A stretch of DNA of 58,374 nt. Source: an uncultured Myxococcales bacterium. GTDB lineage: Bacteria; Myxococcota_A; UBA9042. The notes beneath the pieces are model-generated. The model was not told where the DNA came from and searched no databases. It saw only the letters and a program-made list of their open reading frames with translations. Numbering within the stretch: the stretch's first letter is position 1; every line of letters starts with the position of its first letter. Where the stretch lies: positions 1-58,374 of the forward strand of contig CAISBR010000172.1 of the NCBI GenBank assembly GCA_903883645.1. The letters run 5' to 3'. Below, one piece after another: positions 42,697 to 51,004 of this stretch. The position numbers were made by a program, and so were the translations under genes.

Positions 42697-44367
42697 CTAG
42701 AACGAGCAACCCAGCCCTGCCTCGACCATCGCCATATAGCGATCGGTAAGCCAGCGAAAATCGTCGAAATGTTGCCACATCCAGTCGTACTTGATGTCGA
42801 ACTGCCACGCCGAGGTGCGCGCAGGGCTGCCCAGGTCGACAGCGATCTTGGCGCCGACCAAATTGCCATGCATATCGCCAAGTTCGCGGTCTATGCTCAT
42901 GTAGCGCATCGGCTGGGTGTACACGCTTTTGTAGAACGTAGAGCCGCGCTGGGTGTAGGCCCGGTCGCGCAATCGCAAGCTGAGCCAGTCGGTGGGCGAC
43001 CAAGTCAGCGTAACTTCGCCGGTATGTGACAGTACGCCCCAAGAGTCGCTGTATACGCGGTAGCTGCCGCCGCTGAACCAGTTGGCCGCCAACGTGCCCC
43101 GCAACTCTACCGCGACGGCCTCGCGCAGGCGAAAATCGGGCGCCACTTCGGGGCCATTGGTGCCGTTCGCAAAGTGGACAAAACGGTAAACGCTCGACTG
43201 AAAGCCATCGAGAACGCCCACAAAGCCCGAAAGCTGAGCAATCCAGCCGCGGCCCAGCACTTGCGAGTAGCTCAGGGTCAGTGCATGGCTGTCGAGTCGG
43301 CGCGAGAAATTGGGGTCGTGCGAGCGGCCTACATTCGACCCCGTAAAGCTGTAGGCGAGCGATACTGTGGCGTTGCGCTTGGCGAATTCGTCGACGATAG
43401 CTATCGAGCCCGTAACGGACGAGTAGTCGTTTTCTTGCGACCGCACGGCGCCCAGGGTTAGACCCAGTTGCTCGCGCTTAAGGGTCACAGCCCCGCCGTA
43501 TTCTTTGCGTGTTTCTTGAAAATAGCCGCGCGAAGTGGCCGCGCTGACCACGTCGACCGAGGCACAGGTCATCATGTCGAGTGCGGCATGGCCGGCGATG
43601 GCCACATGCTCGCCGATACTGCCCGAGGCGGTGACGGTGGGGGTCACGATGCGGTTGCCGTCGTTATCGGAGTAGTAGTTGGTACGGGTCTCGGCGGCGA
43701 CCCCCATTGGCGTGGGTGGCTCAGTCGGCTCGGCCGGTGCCGCACTCGGCTCAAACGTTACATTTTCAACAGGTTCAGTAGATAGGGCTTCGTCTGATGC
43801 GGCGCCAGCGGTCCACTGGTTTGCCGCAAGCGCGGGGCCCGCCAGCTTGGCGCCCGCCCAGCGCTGCACAGCGGCCTGTAGGTTCGCGACATGGCTAGGC
43901 AATGCTCCAGTCCAGCGCAACTCGGCTGCCAGTGTCAGCTGCGACGCATCGGCGTGGGCCGCCACCAGCAACAGCCGACCACCGCCGGGCAGGGCCTCCA
44001 GCCGCGCCACCAGCACGCGCGTCGCACCTGCGGCCTTCGCCAGCGCTCCAATCGACAGCGCGGTCGCCGGCCCTAGTGGCTGTGCCAGATTCGCCATGGC
44101 GCTGGCCAGCTTCGCCTGATTGGCCTCGCCCTCAAGCCGCGACATCGGCAGAATCGTCGCATCGGTATGGCTAATAAGCTCAACAGTTATAGCGTCTTGC
44201 AGTTGGGCTGCCTGTGGCGCCGAGATGCCTGTACCGCGCAGCAGCGGCAGCACCAGCACCCGCAGCGGAGCGGCCTGCAGCGGCTCAGCGGCGAGCACAG
44301 CCCAAGCCAAAAATAGCGCAAAAATCCAGACCAGCCGCGAAATTACGCCGCGTGTCCAAGCTGGCAT
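42697..44367 (-). CDS. DUF3570-type outer-membrane barrel with ApbE-motif candidates
   Basis: The 556-residue protein has a signal peptide (VWIFALFLAWAVLA, cleavage near LQA). Residues about 35-180 form a periplasmic domain (LRVLVLPLLRGTGI...) that looks like a nucleotide-free FlgO/TolB-like fold; a Pro/Glu linker follows. From about 225 a DUF3570-type barrel reads TNYYSDNDGNRIVTPTV and continues to a terminal Phe (GLGCSF). Residues 264-279 read DMMTCASVDVVSAATS, two Dxx[ST]xA[ST] motifs in a row; the second fits the ApbE flavinylation consensus with Thr278 as acceptor. There is no clear Shine-Dalgarno; a run of seven C precedes the ATG and it starts 17 bases after the DUF4266 stop. Confidence 0.82.
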   Translation of the reverse strand: MPAWTRGVISRLVWIFALFLAWAVLAAEPLQAAPLRVLVLPLLRGTGISAPQAAQLQDAITVELISHTDATILPMSRLEGEANQAKLASAMANLAQPLGPATALSIGALAKAAGATRVLVARLEALPGGGRLLLVAAHADASQLTLAAELRWTGALPSHVANLQAAVQRWAGAKLAGPALAANQWTAGAASDEALSTEPVENVTFEPSAAPAEPTEPPTPMGVAAETRTNYYSDNDGNRIVTPTVTASGSIGEHVAIAGHAALDMMTCASVDVVSAATSRGYFQETRKEYGGAVTLKREQLGLTLGAVRSQENDYSSVTGSIAIVDEFAKRNATVSLAYSFTGSNVGRSHDPNFSRRLDSHALTLSYSQVLGRGWIAQLSGFVGVLDGFQSSVYRFVHFANGTNGPEVAPDFRLREAVAVELRGTLAANWFSGGSYRVYSDSWGVLSHTGEVTLTWSPTDWLSLRLRDRAYTQRGSTFYKSVYTQPMRYMSIDRELGDMHGNLVGAKIAVDLGSPARTSAWQFDIKYDWMWQHFDDFRWLTDRYMAMVEAGLGCSF

Positions 44368-44384
44368 AGGGGGGGCGAGTCGGA

Positions 44385-44621
44385 TCAGTTGCAACCGCAG
44401 CCTCCGCCGCCGCCGCCAAAGCCACCGGCCGCACCTTCGCGGTATTGAAACGCGTGCTGCTCTAGCGTTAACTCGCCGGCATTGCGGCCAATCACCATGC
44501 AGCGATGCGCCAGTTGCTGGCGTTGCCATGGCTGCACCGTCGCACACGAAGTCAACCCCACCGCCACTAGAGCAAGCGCGGCGGCACGGCGGCGAAAAGC
44601 ACGCAACAAAGCGAGTGCCAT
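44385..44621 (-). other. Possible nested DUF4266 lipoprotein (internal start)
   Basis: The in-frame ATG begins MALALLRAFRRRAAALAL and reaches LTSC at residue 26, a good lipoprotein signal, followed by ATVQPWQRQQLAHRCM and the GCGCN end. Free-standing DUF4266 proteins have this size and shape. No good ribosome site precedes the ATG, so production from an internal start is uncertain. Confidence 0.4.
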
Positions 44622-45542
44622 CACCACGACTACGGCGGCCAAAGCGCCGCGCGGGGCAACGGGGCTAGCTGCGCAACCGGGAGCGGGCGGCGCGCCCGTC
44701 GACACCCCACCAGCACCTACATACAGCTCGTTCGGCTGGCCCGTAACAGACCCCGCGTCGGTCAACGCCCCAGCGCCGTCTTCTGGCTGGGCGCCGGCAT
44801 CGGCTCCAGTTGTTGTTTCTACAGTATTTACATCGGGCTTTGTAGGCGTCGTTGCGTCTTTTCCGCCATCTGTCGCCGTGTCGGCCGGCGTCGTGTCCGG
44901 CCCCGTGTCCGGCGTCGAGATATCGGGTACCGACGTGTCGGGCGAAGTAGTGTCGGGTGCTGCGGTATCGGGCGTTGTCGAGCCAGCGTCGGCGCTGCCG
45001 GCGTCGGTGCTGCCCGCATCCGCCGGTGGGTTGCTCAGCGGGCAGCCCTTGCAACCCAGCGCCGCGACTTTGGCTGGGTCGGCGAGCACATTGCAGTCGC
45101 AGCAGGCGATGCCGGCGCCGGGATGGATGTTGGGATCGTTGTCATTGCAGTCTTTGCTGGCTGGCGACCCATCTTTGTCGACGTCGGGGTCGGGCGCGGG
45201 GCAGGTGTTGACGCCGCAAGTCTTGCCGACGCACGGATCGTTGTCGTCGCAGTCGTAGTTTTTGGTCCAGCCGTCGCCATCGGCATTGTATGTCGAGACC
45301 TTGCCAAGGACCGTGGCATCCTTGTCGTTGGCATCTTGCGGGCACTTGTCAAAATGGCAGTATTTACTGGCCTTTCCTGTCGAGATGACGTAGCCGTCGT
45401 GGTCGCAGTCGCAGCCCTCGCCCTTCCAGCACGACGCGCCGGTCACGATATCGCACGATGTGTTGCCCGCCCATGCTTGGGCCGCCGGCGCCGTCAGCAG
45501 CAACGCCACAAAAAGTGCGCCCAGGTATCGATAAAGGCTCAT
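44385..45542 (-). CDS. MYXO-CTERM-like Asp-rich protein fused to DUF4266 lipoprotein
   Basis: The 385-residue product begins with a signal peptide (RYLGALFVALLLTAPAAQAWA). A Cys/Asp-rich region with metal-binding-type loops (CDCDHDGY, NADGDGWTKNYDCDDND, VDKDGSPASKDCNDND) is followed by a long Thr/Asp/Pro linker (TPDTSVPDIST...). Next come a Cys, a hydrophobic helix and arginines (GCAASPVAPRGALAAVVVV...AFRRR), like a MYXO-CTERM tail. Without a stop, the frame continues into a second lipoprotein signal (AAALALVAVGLTSC) and a DUF4266 domain ending GGGGGGCGCN. An internal ATG at 44621 would yield a separate 78-residue DUF4266 lipoprotein. GGAG lies 6 bases before the main ATG; four-base overlap with the upstream gene. 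Confidence 0.82.
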   Translation of the reverse strand: MSLYRYLGALFVALLLTAPAAQAWAGNTSCDIVTGASCWKGEGCDCDHDGYVISTGKASKYCHFDKCPQDANDKDATVLGKVSTYNADGDGWTKNYDCDDNDPCVGKTCGVNTCPAPDPDVDKDGSPASKDCNDNDPNIHPGAGIACCDCNVLADPAKVAALGCKGCPLSNPPADAGSTDAGSADAGSTTPDTAAPDTTSPDTSVPDISTPDTGPDTTPADTATDGGKDATTPTKPDVNTVETTTGADAGAQPEDGAGALTDAGSVTGQPNELYVGAGGVSTGAPPAPGCAASPVAPRGALAAVVVVMALALLRAFRRRAAALALVAVGLTSCATVQPWQRQQLAHRCMVIGRNAGELTLEQHAFQYREGAAGGFGGGGGGCGCN

Positions 45543-46483
45543 AATTGTCTCCGGTTGATCGGGGTAGCCGCGCCGTGGCCCGCGGTCGACCGCAGCGAGC
45601 GGCGCCGCCAAGCCAGAAATGCGAACGCCCAGCCCGCGACTGCTACAGCTGGCCACCTAGCGGTGCGTTCGGCTTCGCAGCCCCCAGCCGTCGCCGCGGG
45701 CAAGTGGCCATTTTGCCACAAGGTCCTTGATATTAGGTAGGTATCGTCGCCGTAATAGTCGTTGTGGTCGGTCGTTACCCGCGTGCCACCGTCGCCATCG
45801 ACCACCCCAAGCCAAAAGCCGACCGGTTGGCCGTCTGAGGGGGAGCGCCACTGAAATTCCCATGCAGTTCGACCGGTTACCGCAGCGCCAATTGCCGTCG
45901 CGGCTTGGTCGTAGCTTAGCCCGGCGACATCGACGCAGTCGGCGGTAACCGGTCCGCCGCAAATAGCTGGATCTTTTAGCGAAATACCGCCCACCGCTCG
46001 GCCATAGCTGAACAGGGTGGTCTGCGTGCCCGACTCGTTGTCGCAGCCGCTCGCGCCCAACACGCCGCTGTCGGTGCACAACTGACCGACCGGGATGGCA
46101 TTTTTGCCCAAGAACTCTGCAACAAAGGCATTGCGGTTGCAGCCGCCCAAGTGTCCTACGCACTTTCCGTTGCGATCCAAGCCCTTGCGTTCGGGTTGAA
46201 GGCGTACGGCGATGCGGTATACGGTATCAGGAACGTAGCCGGTGCTAAAAAGGCCAGGGGGAACGCTGGCTAAGCCTACGCCGCCCGCGGCGCCCGTGCC
46301 TTGGTGGCAGTTTTTGCACGAAAGGCCGTGCGACGATGCAGAACCCGTGAACGCCATGCCGCCGCCGCCGCCCACTTCGGCGGACGACTCGAAGGCTGAT
46401 GTCGCTGAAAATCCTGCCAGAATGGGGGCACAGGCCAGCAAGCTTAGCACTGCACCGGCACGGAGGACTGCGGCTACTTGCAC
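45539..46483 (-). CDS. Reeler-like (choice-of-anchor V) protein with CxxCH and C-terminal anchor
   Basis: The 314-residue protein has a signal peptide (VLRAGAVLSLLACAPILAGFS). A CxxCH motif in SHGLSCKNCHQG, near residue 58, may bind haem c or a metal. A Reeler-like beta domain follows (YVPDTVYRIAVRLQPE... FQWRSP... VGFWLGVVDGDGG). The end has Cys, hydrophobic helix and Arg (GGCEAERTARWPAVAVAGWAFAFLAWRRR), a MYXO-CTERM-like sorting tail. The start is GTG with GGAG 5 bases upstream. It overlaps the lipoprotein gene before it by 10 bases and the next gene by four, so it is coupled to both. Confidence 0.75.
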   Translation of the reverse strand: MQVAAVLRAGAVLSLLACAPILAGFSATSAFESSAEVGGGGGMAFTGSASSHGLSCKNCHQGTGAAGGVGLASVPPGLFSTGYVPDTVYRIAVRLQPERKGLDRNGKCVGHLGGCNRNAFVAEFLGKNAIPVGQLCTDSGVLGASGCDNESGTQTTLFSYGRAVGGISLKDPAICGGPVTADCVDVAGLSYDQAATAIGAAVTGRTAWEFQWRSPSDGQPVGFWLGVVDGDGGTRVTTDHNDYYGDDTYLISRTLWQNGHLPAATAGGCEAERTARWPAVAVAGWAFAFLAWRRRSLRSTAGHGAATPINRRQL

Positions 46484-46977
46484 AGCTGCTCCTTGCCCAT
46501 GCCCGTGACCCAGGCCTCGAGTGTCAGGTAGTCGGCGTCGGCACTATTAGCAAAGATATCACCACCTTCTGCGTGGTACATGCCGCCGGCTGCCACCGCC
46601 AACGGCCGATTCAACAGCGGGCAGTCCGCCACCGCCTGACCGGGTGCGATCATGCTGCGCGCCTGGGCGAAATTGAAGTCGAGCTCGACCGCGGTCAGGG
46701 CAGGGTGGTCGCCCGCCTCGCGACTCTCATGGCTTTGCGCGGCCAGCGCTTTACTCAGTTCGGCGGGCATGCGCATGCGGCCAGGTGCCAAAACGCGCAG
46801 TCGGCGCAAGGGGTTGCCGTGGCACGCGGGCATCGAGCACTCGCGGTCAAAGATCGGCTGCACCGCGCACTCAAAGGCCTGGCGGTCGACCTTGGCCCAC
46901 TGCCGCGGCTCGTTCTCGGTGGCGCAGCCGGCCAGCGCGGCGATGAATGCGGCCATGGTGATGTTGCGCAACCACAT
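46474..46977 (-). CDS. Lipoprotein with CX4CH motif
   Basis: The 167-residue product has a lipobox (MAAFIAALAGCATE). The core FECAVQPIFDRECSMPACHG contains CX4CH, a spacing found in some c-type cytochromes and in haem-like domains of myxobacterial surface proteins; another Cys pair may form a disulphide. The rest (LDFNFAQARSMIAPGQAVADCPLLNRP, GGDIFANSADADYLTLEAWV) resembles the pattern of small cytochrome-like domains. The start MWLRNIT is chosen because it begins a proper signal peptide; the frame is open further upstream. First gene of the minus operon. Confidence 0.7.
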   Translation of the reverse strand: MWLRNITMAAFIAALAGCATENEPRQWAKVDRQAFECAVQPIFDRECSMPACHGNPLRRLRVLAPGRMRMPAELSKALAAQSHESREAGDHPALTAVELDFNFAQARSMIAPGQAVADCPLLNRPLAVAAGGMYHAEGGDIFANSADADYLTLEAWVTGMGKEQLCK

Positions 46978-47282
46978 GATCCTGCGGGCAAAGATCGGCC
47001 ATTGCGCCGTTATGTCGACGGCGCCGCCCGCGGCAGCAGTGGGGAACGCAAGGTATTTCATAGCGAAGAATGGGGCCTGGACCCCTATGGCCCATCAGGC
47101 ACGTTACACAGCAACTGCACGCATGGTCAAGTGCGCGCTGGTTTGGCGCTATCCCGCCCCGGCGAGCCGAATGTGCTAGTTAGGAGCTTTGCGGCCGGCA
47201 ACCCTCTCTTGCCCGTCTGCCCAGCTTTGCTATTCTTGACACGCGGGCCGAAACTGTTGCACCGCGCTGGGCTCCTACCGAC
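46978..47282. other. Divergent promoter region of the two redox operons
   Basis: About 300 bases separate the two start codons and should contain both promoters. A TTGACA occurs near 47235 in the plus orientation but no good -10 follows at the usual distance. No gene is supported here. Confidence 0.55.
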
Positions 47283-49652
47283 ATGGACTGTCGCGCCACT
47301 ACCGCCATTGTCGCCGCTTTGTTCGGGTTCGCTGCCTGTAGCAGCCCTGCCGAGTCGCCCTTTGCGCCGCCCGCTACGCATGGGCCGTTTGCGACCAGCG
47401 TCTTGGGGCCACTCGGCACGCCTTGGCCGGCCGCCACCGATGAGCAGAAAAAGACGTTTGAACGCGGACTTGAGGTGGCCAAGCATCGCTGGAGTCGCGC
47501 TGAGGGCCTGGGCCCGTCGTTCAATCTGACATTTTGCGGTGGCTGCCACGAAAAGCCTGTATTTGGCGGTAGTTCGGGGCTGTATCGCAACTTCTTCTTG
47601 GCCGGCATCAAGGGCAGCGACGGCTCGTACACAGCGGCGACCTCCGCGGGCAAAAGTGGCGGCGTGCTGCGTCTTTACAGTTATTTGCCGGGTCAGCCGT
47701 CGCGGCCGCCGGTCGACCCCAAGATCAACGTGCTGGCGCAGCGCAATAGTATTCCGTTTTTTGGCGCTGGCCTGCTAGCCGAGCTCCCCGGCGCCGAGAT
47801 CGCCAAGCGCGCCGACCCCGACGACCGCAACCACGACGGTATCTCGGGCCGCGCCAACTACGACCGCGGCTTTGTGGGTCGCTTTGGCCGCAAAAGCCAA
47901 ACTGTCAGTATCGAAGGGTTTATTCGCGGTCCTCTGTTCAACCATGTCGGTATCACGACAGATCCTCTAAGCGAGGAGCAGCGGGCCAAGCTGCCGGTCG
48001 ACTCGTCAGCCAAGAAGGTGGGCCAGGTATTGCGTAGTGAACTTGCATGGTTGCAGACCCATGCCCAGGCCGCTGCGCCCGATGGCCCCACGCTCGACGA
48101 CGATGGCGCGCCCGACCCTGAGATGACGACCGCGCAGCTATACGACCTCGTCAGCTTCGCGATGCTGATGGCTGGGCCGCTGCCAGAGGCTGAAACCGCG
48201 CAGATTATCAGGGGTCGCAACCACTTTGACGTGCTGGGCTGCAGCGCCTGCCACACGCCGCGGCTGGTGGGGCCGCACGGGCCGCTGCCGGTGTACTCGG
48301 ACCTGCTTTTGCACGACATGGGGCCCGAATTGGCCGATGGCGTCGAGATGAATTTGGCGAAAGGTAATGAATTTCGCACACAACCGCTGTGGGGTATTGT
48401 TGCCGATGGGCCCTATCTGCACGACGGTCGGGCGACGACGCTGCGCGAGGCGGTGCTGATGCACGCCGGCGAGGCGGCCAAGTCGCGCGACCAGGCGGGC
48501 AAGCTGAGCGATGCGCAGTTTGAAGATCTGCTTGAATTTATGCGTTCTTTGGGCGGACGCAGCCAGGCCAGCGCGGGCATGCTGCCCCCTAACGCTCAGG
48601 TGCCTGCGGTGGGGGTTCTTGGCGGTCCGCGGCGGCAGCTTTTGGCCGAGGAGCAGCAGCAATTTGTGCGTGGCCGCGCCGCTTTTGACCGCGATCACGG
48701 CTTTGCTGTGGGGGCCGGTGCGCCCCGCCTGAACGGCGACTCGTGCCGCGCTTGCCACTTTGAGCCCATCTTGGGTGGCTCGGGGCCGCGCGATGTAAAT
48801 GTGATGCGGCACGGCCTACTTGGCGCCAACGGCCAGTTCTTGGTGCCGGCGATCGGCACGGTACTGCACCGCACCACGGCCTTGGTGGGCAGCGCCAACG
48901 CGCCGGAGCCGGCGGCCAAGATCTTTGAAATGCGCCAGACGCCTCATCTTTTTGGCATGGGCCTGCTCGATGCGGTGCCCGACGCCGAGATCGCCAGCCG
49001 CGCCGACCCCACCGATAGCAACGGCGACGGCATTGCTGGCCGGGTCAGCTGGGTCGACGGCGGACGCGTGGGGCGCTTGGGGTGGAAGGCGCAGGTGCCC
49101 TCGATCGCCGAGTTTGTGCGCGATGCATTCTCGACCGAGATCGGTCTAACTGTGCCGTATGTTAAGGGCTTTACCTACGGTGTGCTGCAAGACGACGACG
49201 GTGTCGCCGACCCCGAGGCCGCGCAAGGCGACGCTGACGATGTGGCCTTCTTCTTGCGCGAGCTGGCGCCGCCGCCGCGTACCTCGACCGACCCCGTTGC
49301 CGAGGCTGCGGGCGAAAAGCTATTTGCTAGCGCGGGTTGTGCGACATGCCACACGCCGCAGCTGCAGAGCGCGCTGGGTCCGGTGCCGGCCTATACGGAC
49401 CTGCTCCTGCACGCCATCCTGCCCAAAGATAGCAAGGGTATCGAAGAGTTTTCGGCGGGTATGCGCGATTTTCGCACGGCGCCGCTGTGGGGCCTGGCCA
49501 CGACCGGGCCGTATTGGCACACCGGCGAGGCCGACACGATCGAGCAAGCGCTGCTGCTGCACGATGGCGAAGCTCTTAAAAGCAAAGGTAATTATCAGGC
49601 TCTCAGCGCTGCCGACCGCAAGGCCCTGCTCGCCTTCTTGGGGAGCCTGTAA
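47283..49652 (+). CDS. Tetrahaem lipoprotein: tandemly duplicated di-haem oxidoreductase (DHOR/DUF1111)
   Basis: The 789-residue product has a lipobox (LFGFAACSSP). It contains two DHOR copies, about 35-435 and 445-789. Copy 1 has CGGCH (Cys85) and CSACH (Cys320) plus FGAGLLAELPGAEI, DPDDRNHDGISGRAN, YSDLLLHDMG and YLHDGRATTLREAVLMHAGEA. Copy 2 has CRACH (Cys488) and CATCH (Cys686) plus FGMGLLDAVPDAEI, DPTDSNGDGIAGRVS, YTDLLLHAILP and YWHTGEADTIEQALLLHDGEA. DHOR proteins are MauG/peroxidase-like di-haem c enzymes, usually with one copy of about 450-500 residues. It should bind four haems c outside the cytosol. Its stop overlaps the next ATG (TAATG). Confidence 0.92.
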   Translation: MDCRATTAIVAALFGFAACSSPAESPFAPPATHGPFATSVLGPLGTPWPAATDEQKKTFERGLEVAKHRWSRAEGLGPSFNLTFCGGCHEKPVFGGSSGLYRNFFLAGIKGSDGSYTAATSAGKSGGVLRLYSYLPGQPSRPPVDPKINVLAQRNSIPFFGAGLLAELPGAEIAKRADPDDRNHDGISGRANYDRGFVGRFGRKSQTVSIEGFIRGPLFNHVGITTDPLSEEQRAKLPVDSSAKKVGQVLRSELAWLQTHAQAAAPDGPTLDDDGAPDPEMTTAQLYDLVSFAMLMAGPLPEAETAQIIRGRNHFDVLGCSACHTPRLVGPHGPLPVYSDLLLHDMGPELADGVEMNLAKGNEFRTQPLWGIVADGPYLHDGRATTLREAVLMHAGEAAKSRDQAGKLSDAQFEDLLEFMRSLGGRSQASAGMLPPNAQVPAVGVLGGPRRQLLAEEQQQFVRGRAAFDRDHGFAVGAGAPRLNGDSCRACHFEPILGGSGPRDVNVMRHGLLGANGQFLVPAIGTVLHRTTALVGSANAPEPAAKIFEMRQTPHLFGMGLLDAVPDAEIASRADPTDSNGDGIAGRVSWVDGGRVGRLGWKAQVPSIAEFVRDAFSTEIGLTVPYVKGFTYGVLQDDDGVADPEAAQGDADDVAFFLRELAPPPRTSTDPVAEAAGEKLFASAGCATCHTPQLQSALGPVPAYTDLLLHAILPKDSKGIEEFSAGMRDFRTAPLWGLATTGPYWHTGEADTIEQALLLHDGEALKSKGNYQALSAADRKALLAFLGSL

Positions 49653-51004
49653 TGCGGCGATTGCTGTTTGTTACCTTGATGTTGTGGCTAATTGGCTGCG
49701 AGAGCGACCCCGCGCCGGCCTCGGTCGATGCGATCGGCGGAATTGTCGACGACGTGTCGATGCCGGCGGTGGCGACGGTCAATGCTGCGAAGGTCGCGCC
49801 GGCTTCGGCTTGCAAGGCCTGTCATCCCCAGCACTTTGCCGAGTGGAGCGGCTCGCGCCATGCCGCCGCGGTGACCGACCAGCTGTTCCAAGCCCTTGTG
49901 GGTGTGCGGCAAAAACAGCGCGCGGGCAAAGAGGATCGCTTCTGTACGCAGTGCCACAGTATCGTGGGCGTGCGCTCGGGCGACATTCATCCTGGCTTTG
50001 CATTCAGCGACTTGCAGCAAGCTAGCGTCGATGCTGTGTCGTGCGCGGTGTGCCACGGTGCGACCGAGGTGCTGCGGACGCATAATGCGGGCCTAAAGGT
50101 CGATTTCGCGGGGCCGCTGCATGGCAACCTGGCGGATCCCAAGGCTGCGGCTGCGCATAAGGTAGCGCCGGGGCCGCTGCTGCAGTCGGCCGAGTTTTGC
50201 GCCGCGTGTCACGATGTGTATGAACTAAAAGGGCTTTCGCTCGAGCGGCCGTTCCAAGAGTGGCAAGACTCGCCCGCGCCCGATCAGCAACAGACCTGCC
50301 AGACCTGCCACATGCCCACGTACGACGGGCAGGCGGCGGTGGGCGGGCCGCAGCGCACGGGGTTGCATCACCACCGGTTTGTAGGCTTTGACCCGCCAGG
50401 GGCGGCGACCGGCACTGAGGCGGGGTTAAAGGCAGGGTTTGACAACGATCTTGCGATGTTGTTAGGTGATGCCGCGAGTCTCACGGTGCTCGCCGAGGTG
50501 CCGGATGCGACCGGCGTGGCCAACCTGACCGTCAGCGTCGCCAACCACATCCAGGGGCACAGCCTGCCCACGGGGACTACGTTTTTGCGGCAATGCTGGC
50601 TCGAAGTCACGGTGCGCGACGCCAGCGGCAAGGTGCTGTATCAAAGCGGCGACCTCGACGCCAACGGCGACCTGCGCAACCGCTGGAGTCAGCTGGACCC
50701 CTTTGGTGATTCGGACCTGATCTCGTTTAGTTCTGAGCTCATCGACGCGTCGGGCGCGCCCACGCTGTTCCCTTGGCTCGCGGCCGAGCATCACCGCAAT
50801 GCGCTGCGAGCGGGCGAAACCAAGACGTTTACCTATTTTGCTCCCATTGCCAAAGACTTCCATGGTGCGATTGCCGTGACGGCGCGCCTGCGGCTGCGTG
50901 CGGCCCCGCCGTTCTTGCTGCGCTTGGTTGGTCTCGAGACGCTGCTGCCGCATAACCGCACCGCGGAATTGGCGCACGATGCGACGGCGCTCGCTGTACC
51001 GTAA
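49652..51004 (+). CDS. Pentahaem cytochrome c lipoprotein
   Basis: The 450-residue product has a short lipobox signal (LLFVTLMLWLIGCES). Five CxxCH motifs lie in the first half: CKACH (Cys54), CTQCH, CAVCH, CAACH and CQTCH. Several extra His are available as distal ligands (WSGSRHAAA, GLHHHRF). The layout CKACHPQHFAEWSGSRHA is that of cytochrome c554/NrfB-like multihaem proteins. The second half is a beta-sandwich (VSVANHIQGHSLPTGTTFLRQCWLEVTV) seen after haem regions in other multihaem proteins. It should accept or pass electrons with the tetrahaem DHOR encoded directly upstream (1-base overlap). Confidence 0.92.
   Translation: MRRLLFVTLMLWLIGCESDPAPASVDAIGGIVDDVSMPAVATVNAAKVAPASACKACHPQHFAEWSGSRHAAAVTDQLFQALVGVRQKQRAGKEDRFCTQCHSIVGVRSGDIHPGFAFSDLQQASVDAVSCAVCHGATEVLRTHNAGLKVDFAGPLHGNLADPKAAAAHKVAPGPLLQSAEFCAACHDVYELKGLSLERPFQEWQDSPAPDQQQTCQTCHMPTYDGQAAVGGPQRTGLHHHRFVGFDPPGAATGTEAGLKAGFDNDLAMLLGDAASLTVLAEVPDATGVANLTVSVANHIQGHSLPTGTTFLRQCWLEVTVRDASGKVLYQSGDLDANGDLRNRWSQLDPFGDSDLISFSSELIDASGAPTLFPWLAAEHHRNALRAGETKTFTYFAPIAKDFHGAIAVTARLRLRAAPPFLLRLVGLETLLPHNRTAELAHDATALAVP

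Noticed and set aside
47235..47240. TTGACA as a sigma-70 -35 box for the DHOR operon
   Set aside because: No acceptable -10 hexamer lies 16-18 bases downstream, so a single hexamer is not enough.
46399..47529. 376-codon plus-strand frame spanning the divergent promoter and operon start
   Set aside because: It overlaps two well-supported lipoprotein genes antisense and the DHOR gene in another frame, with no ribosome site or domain.
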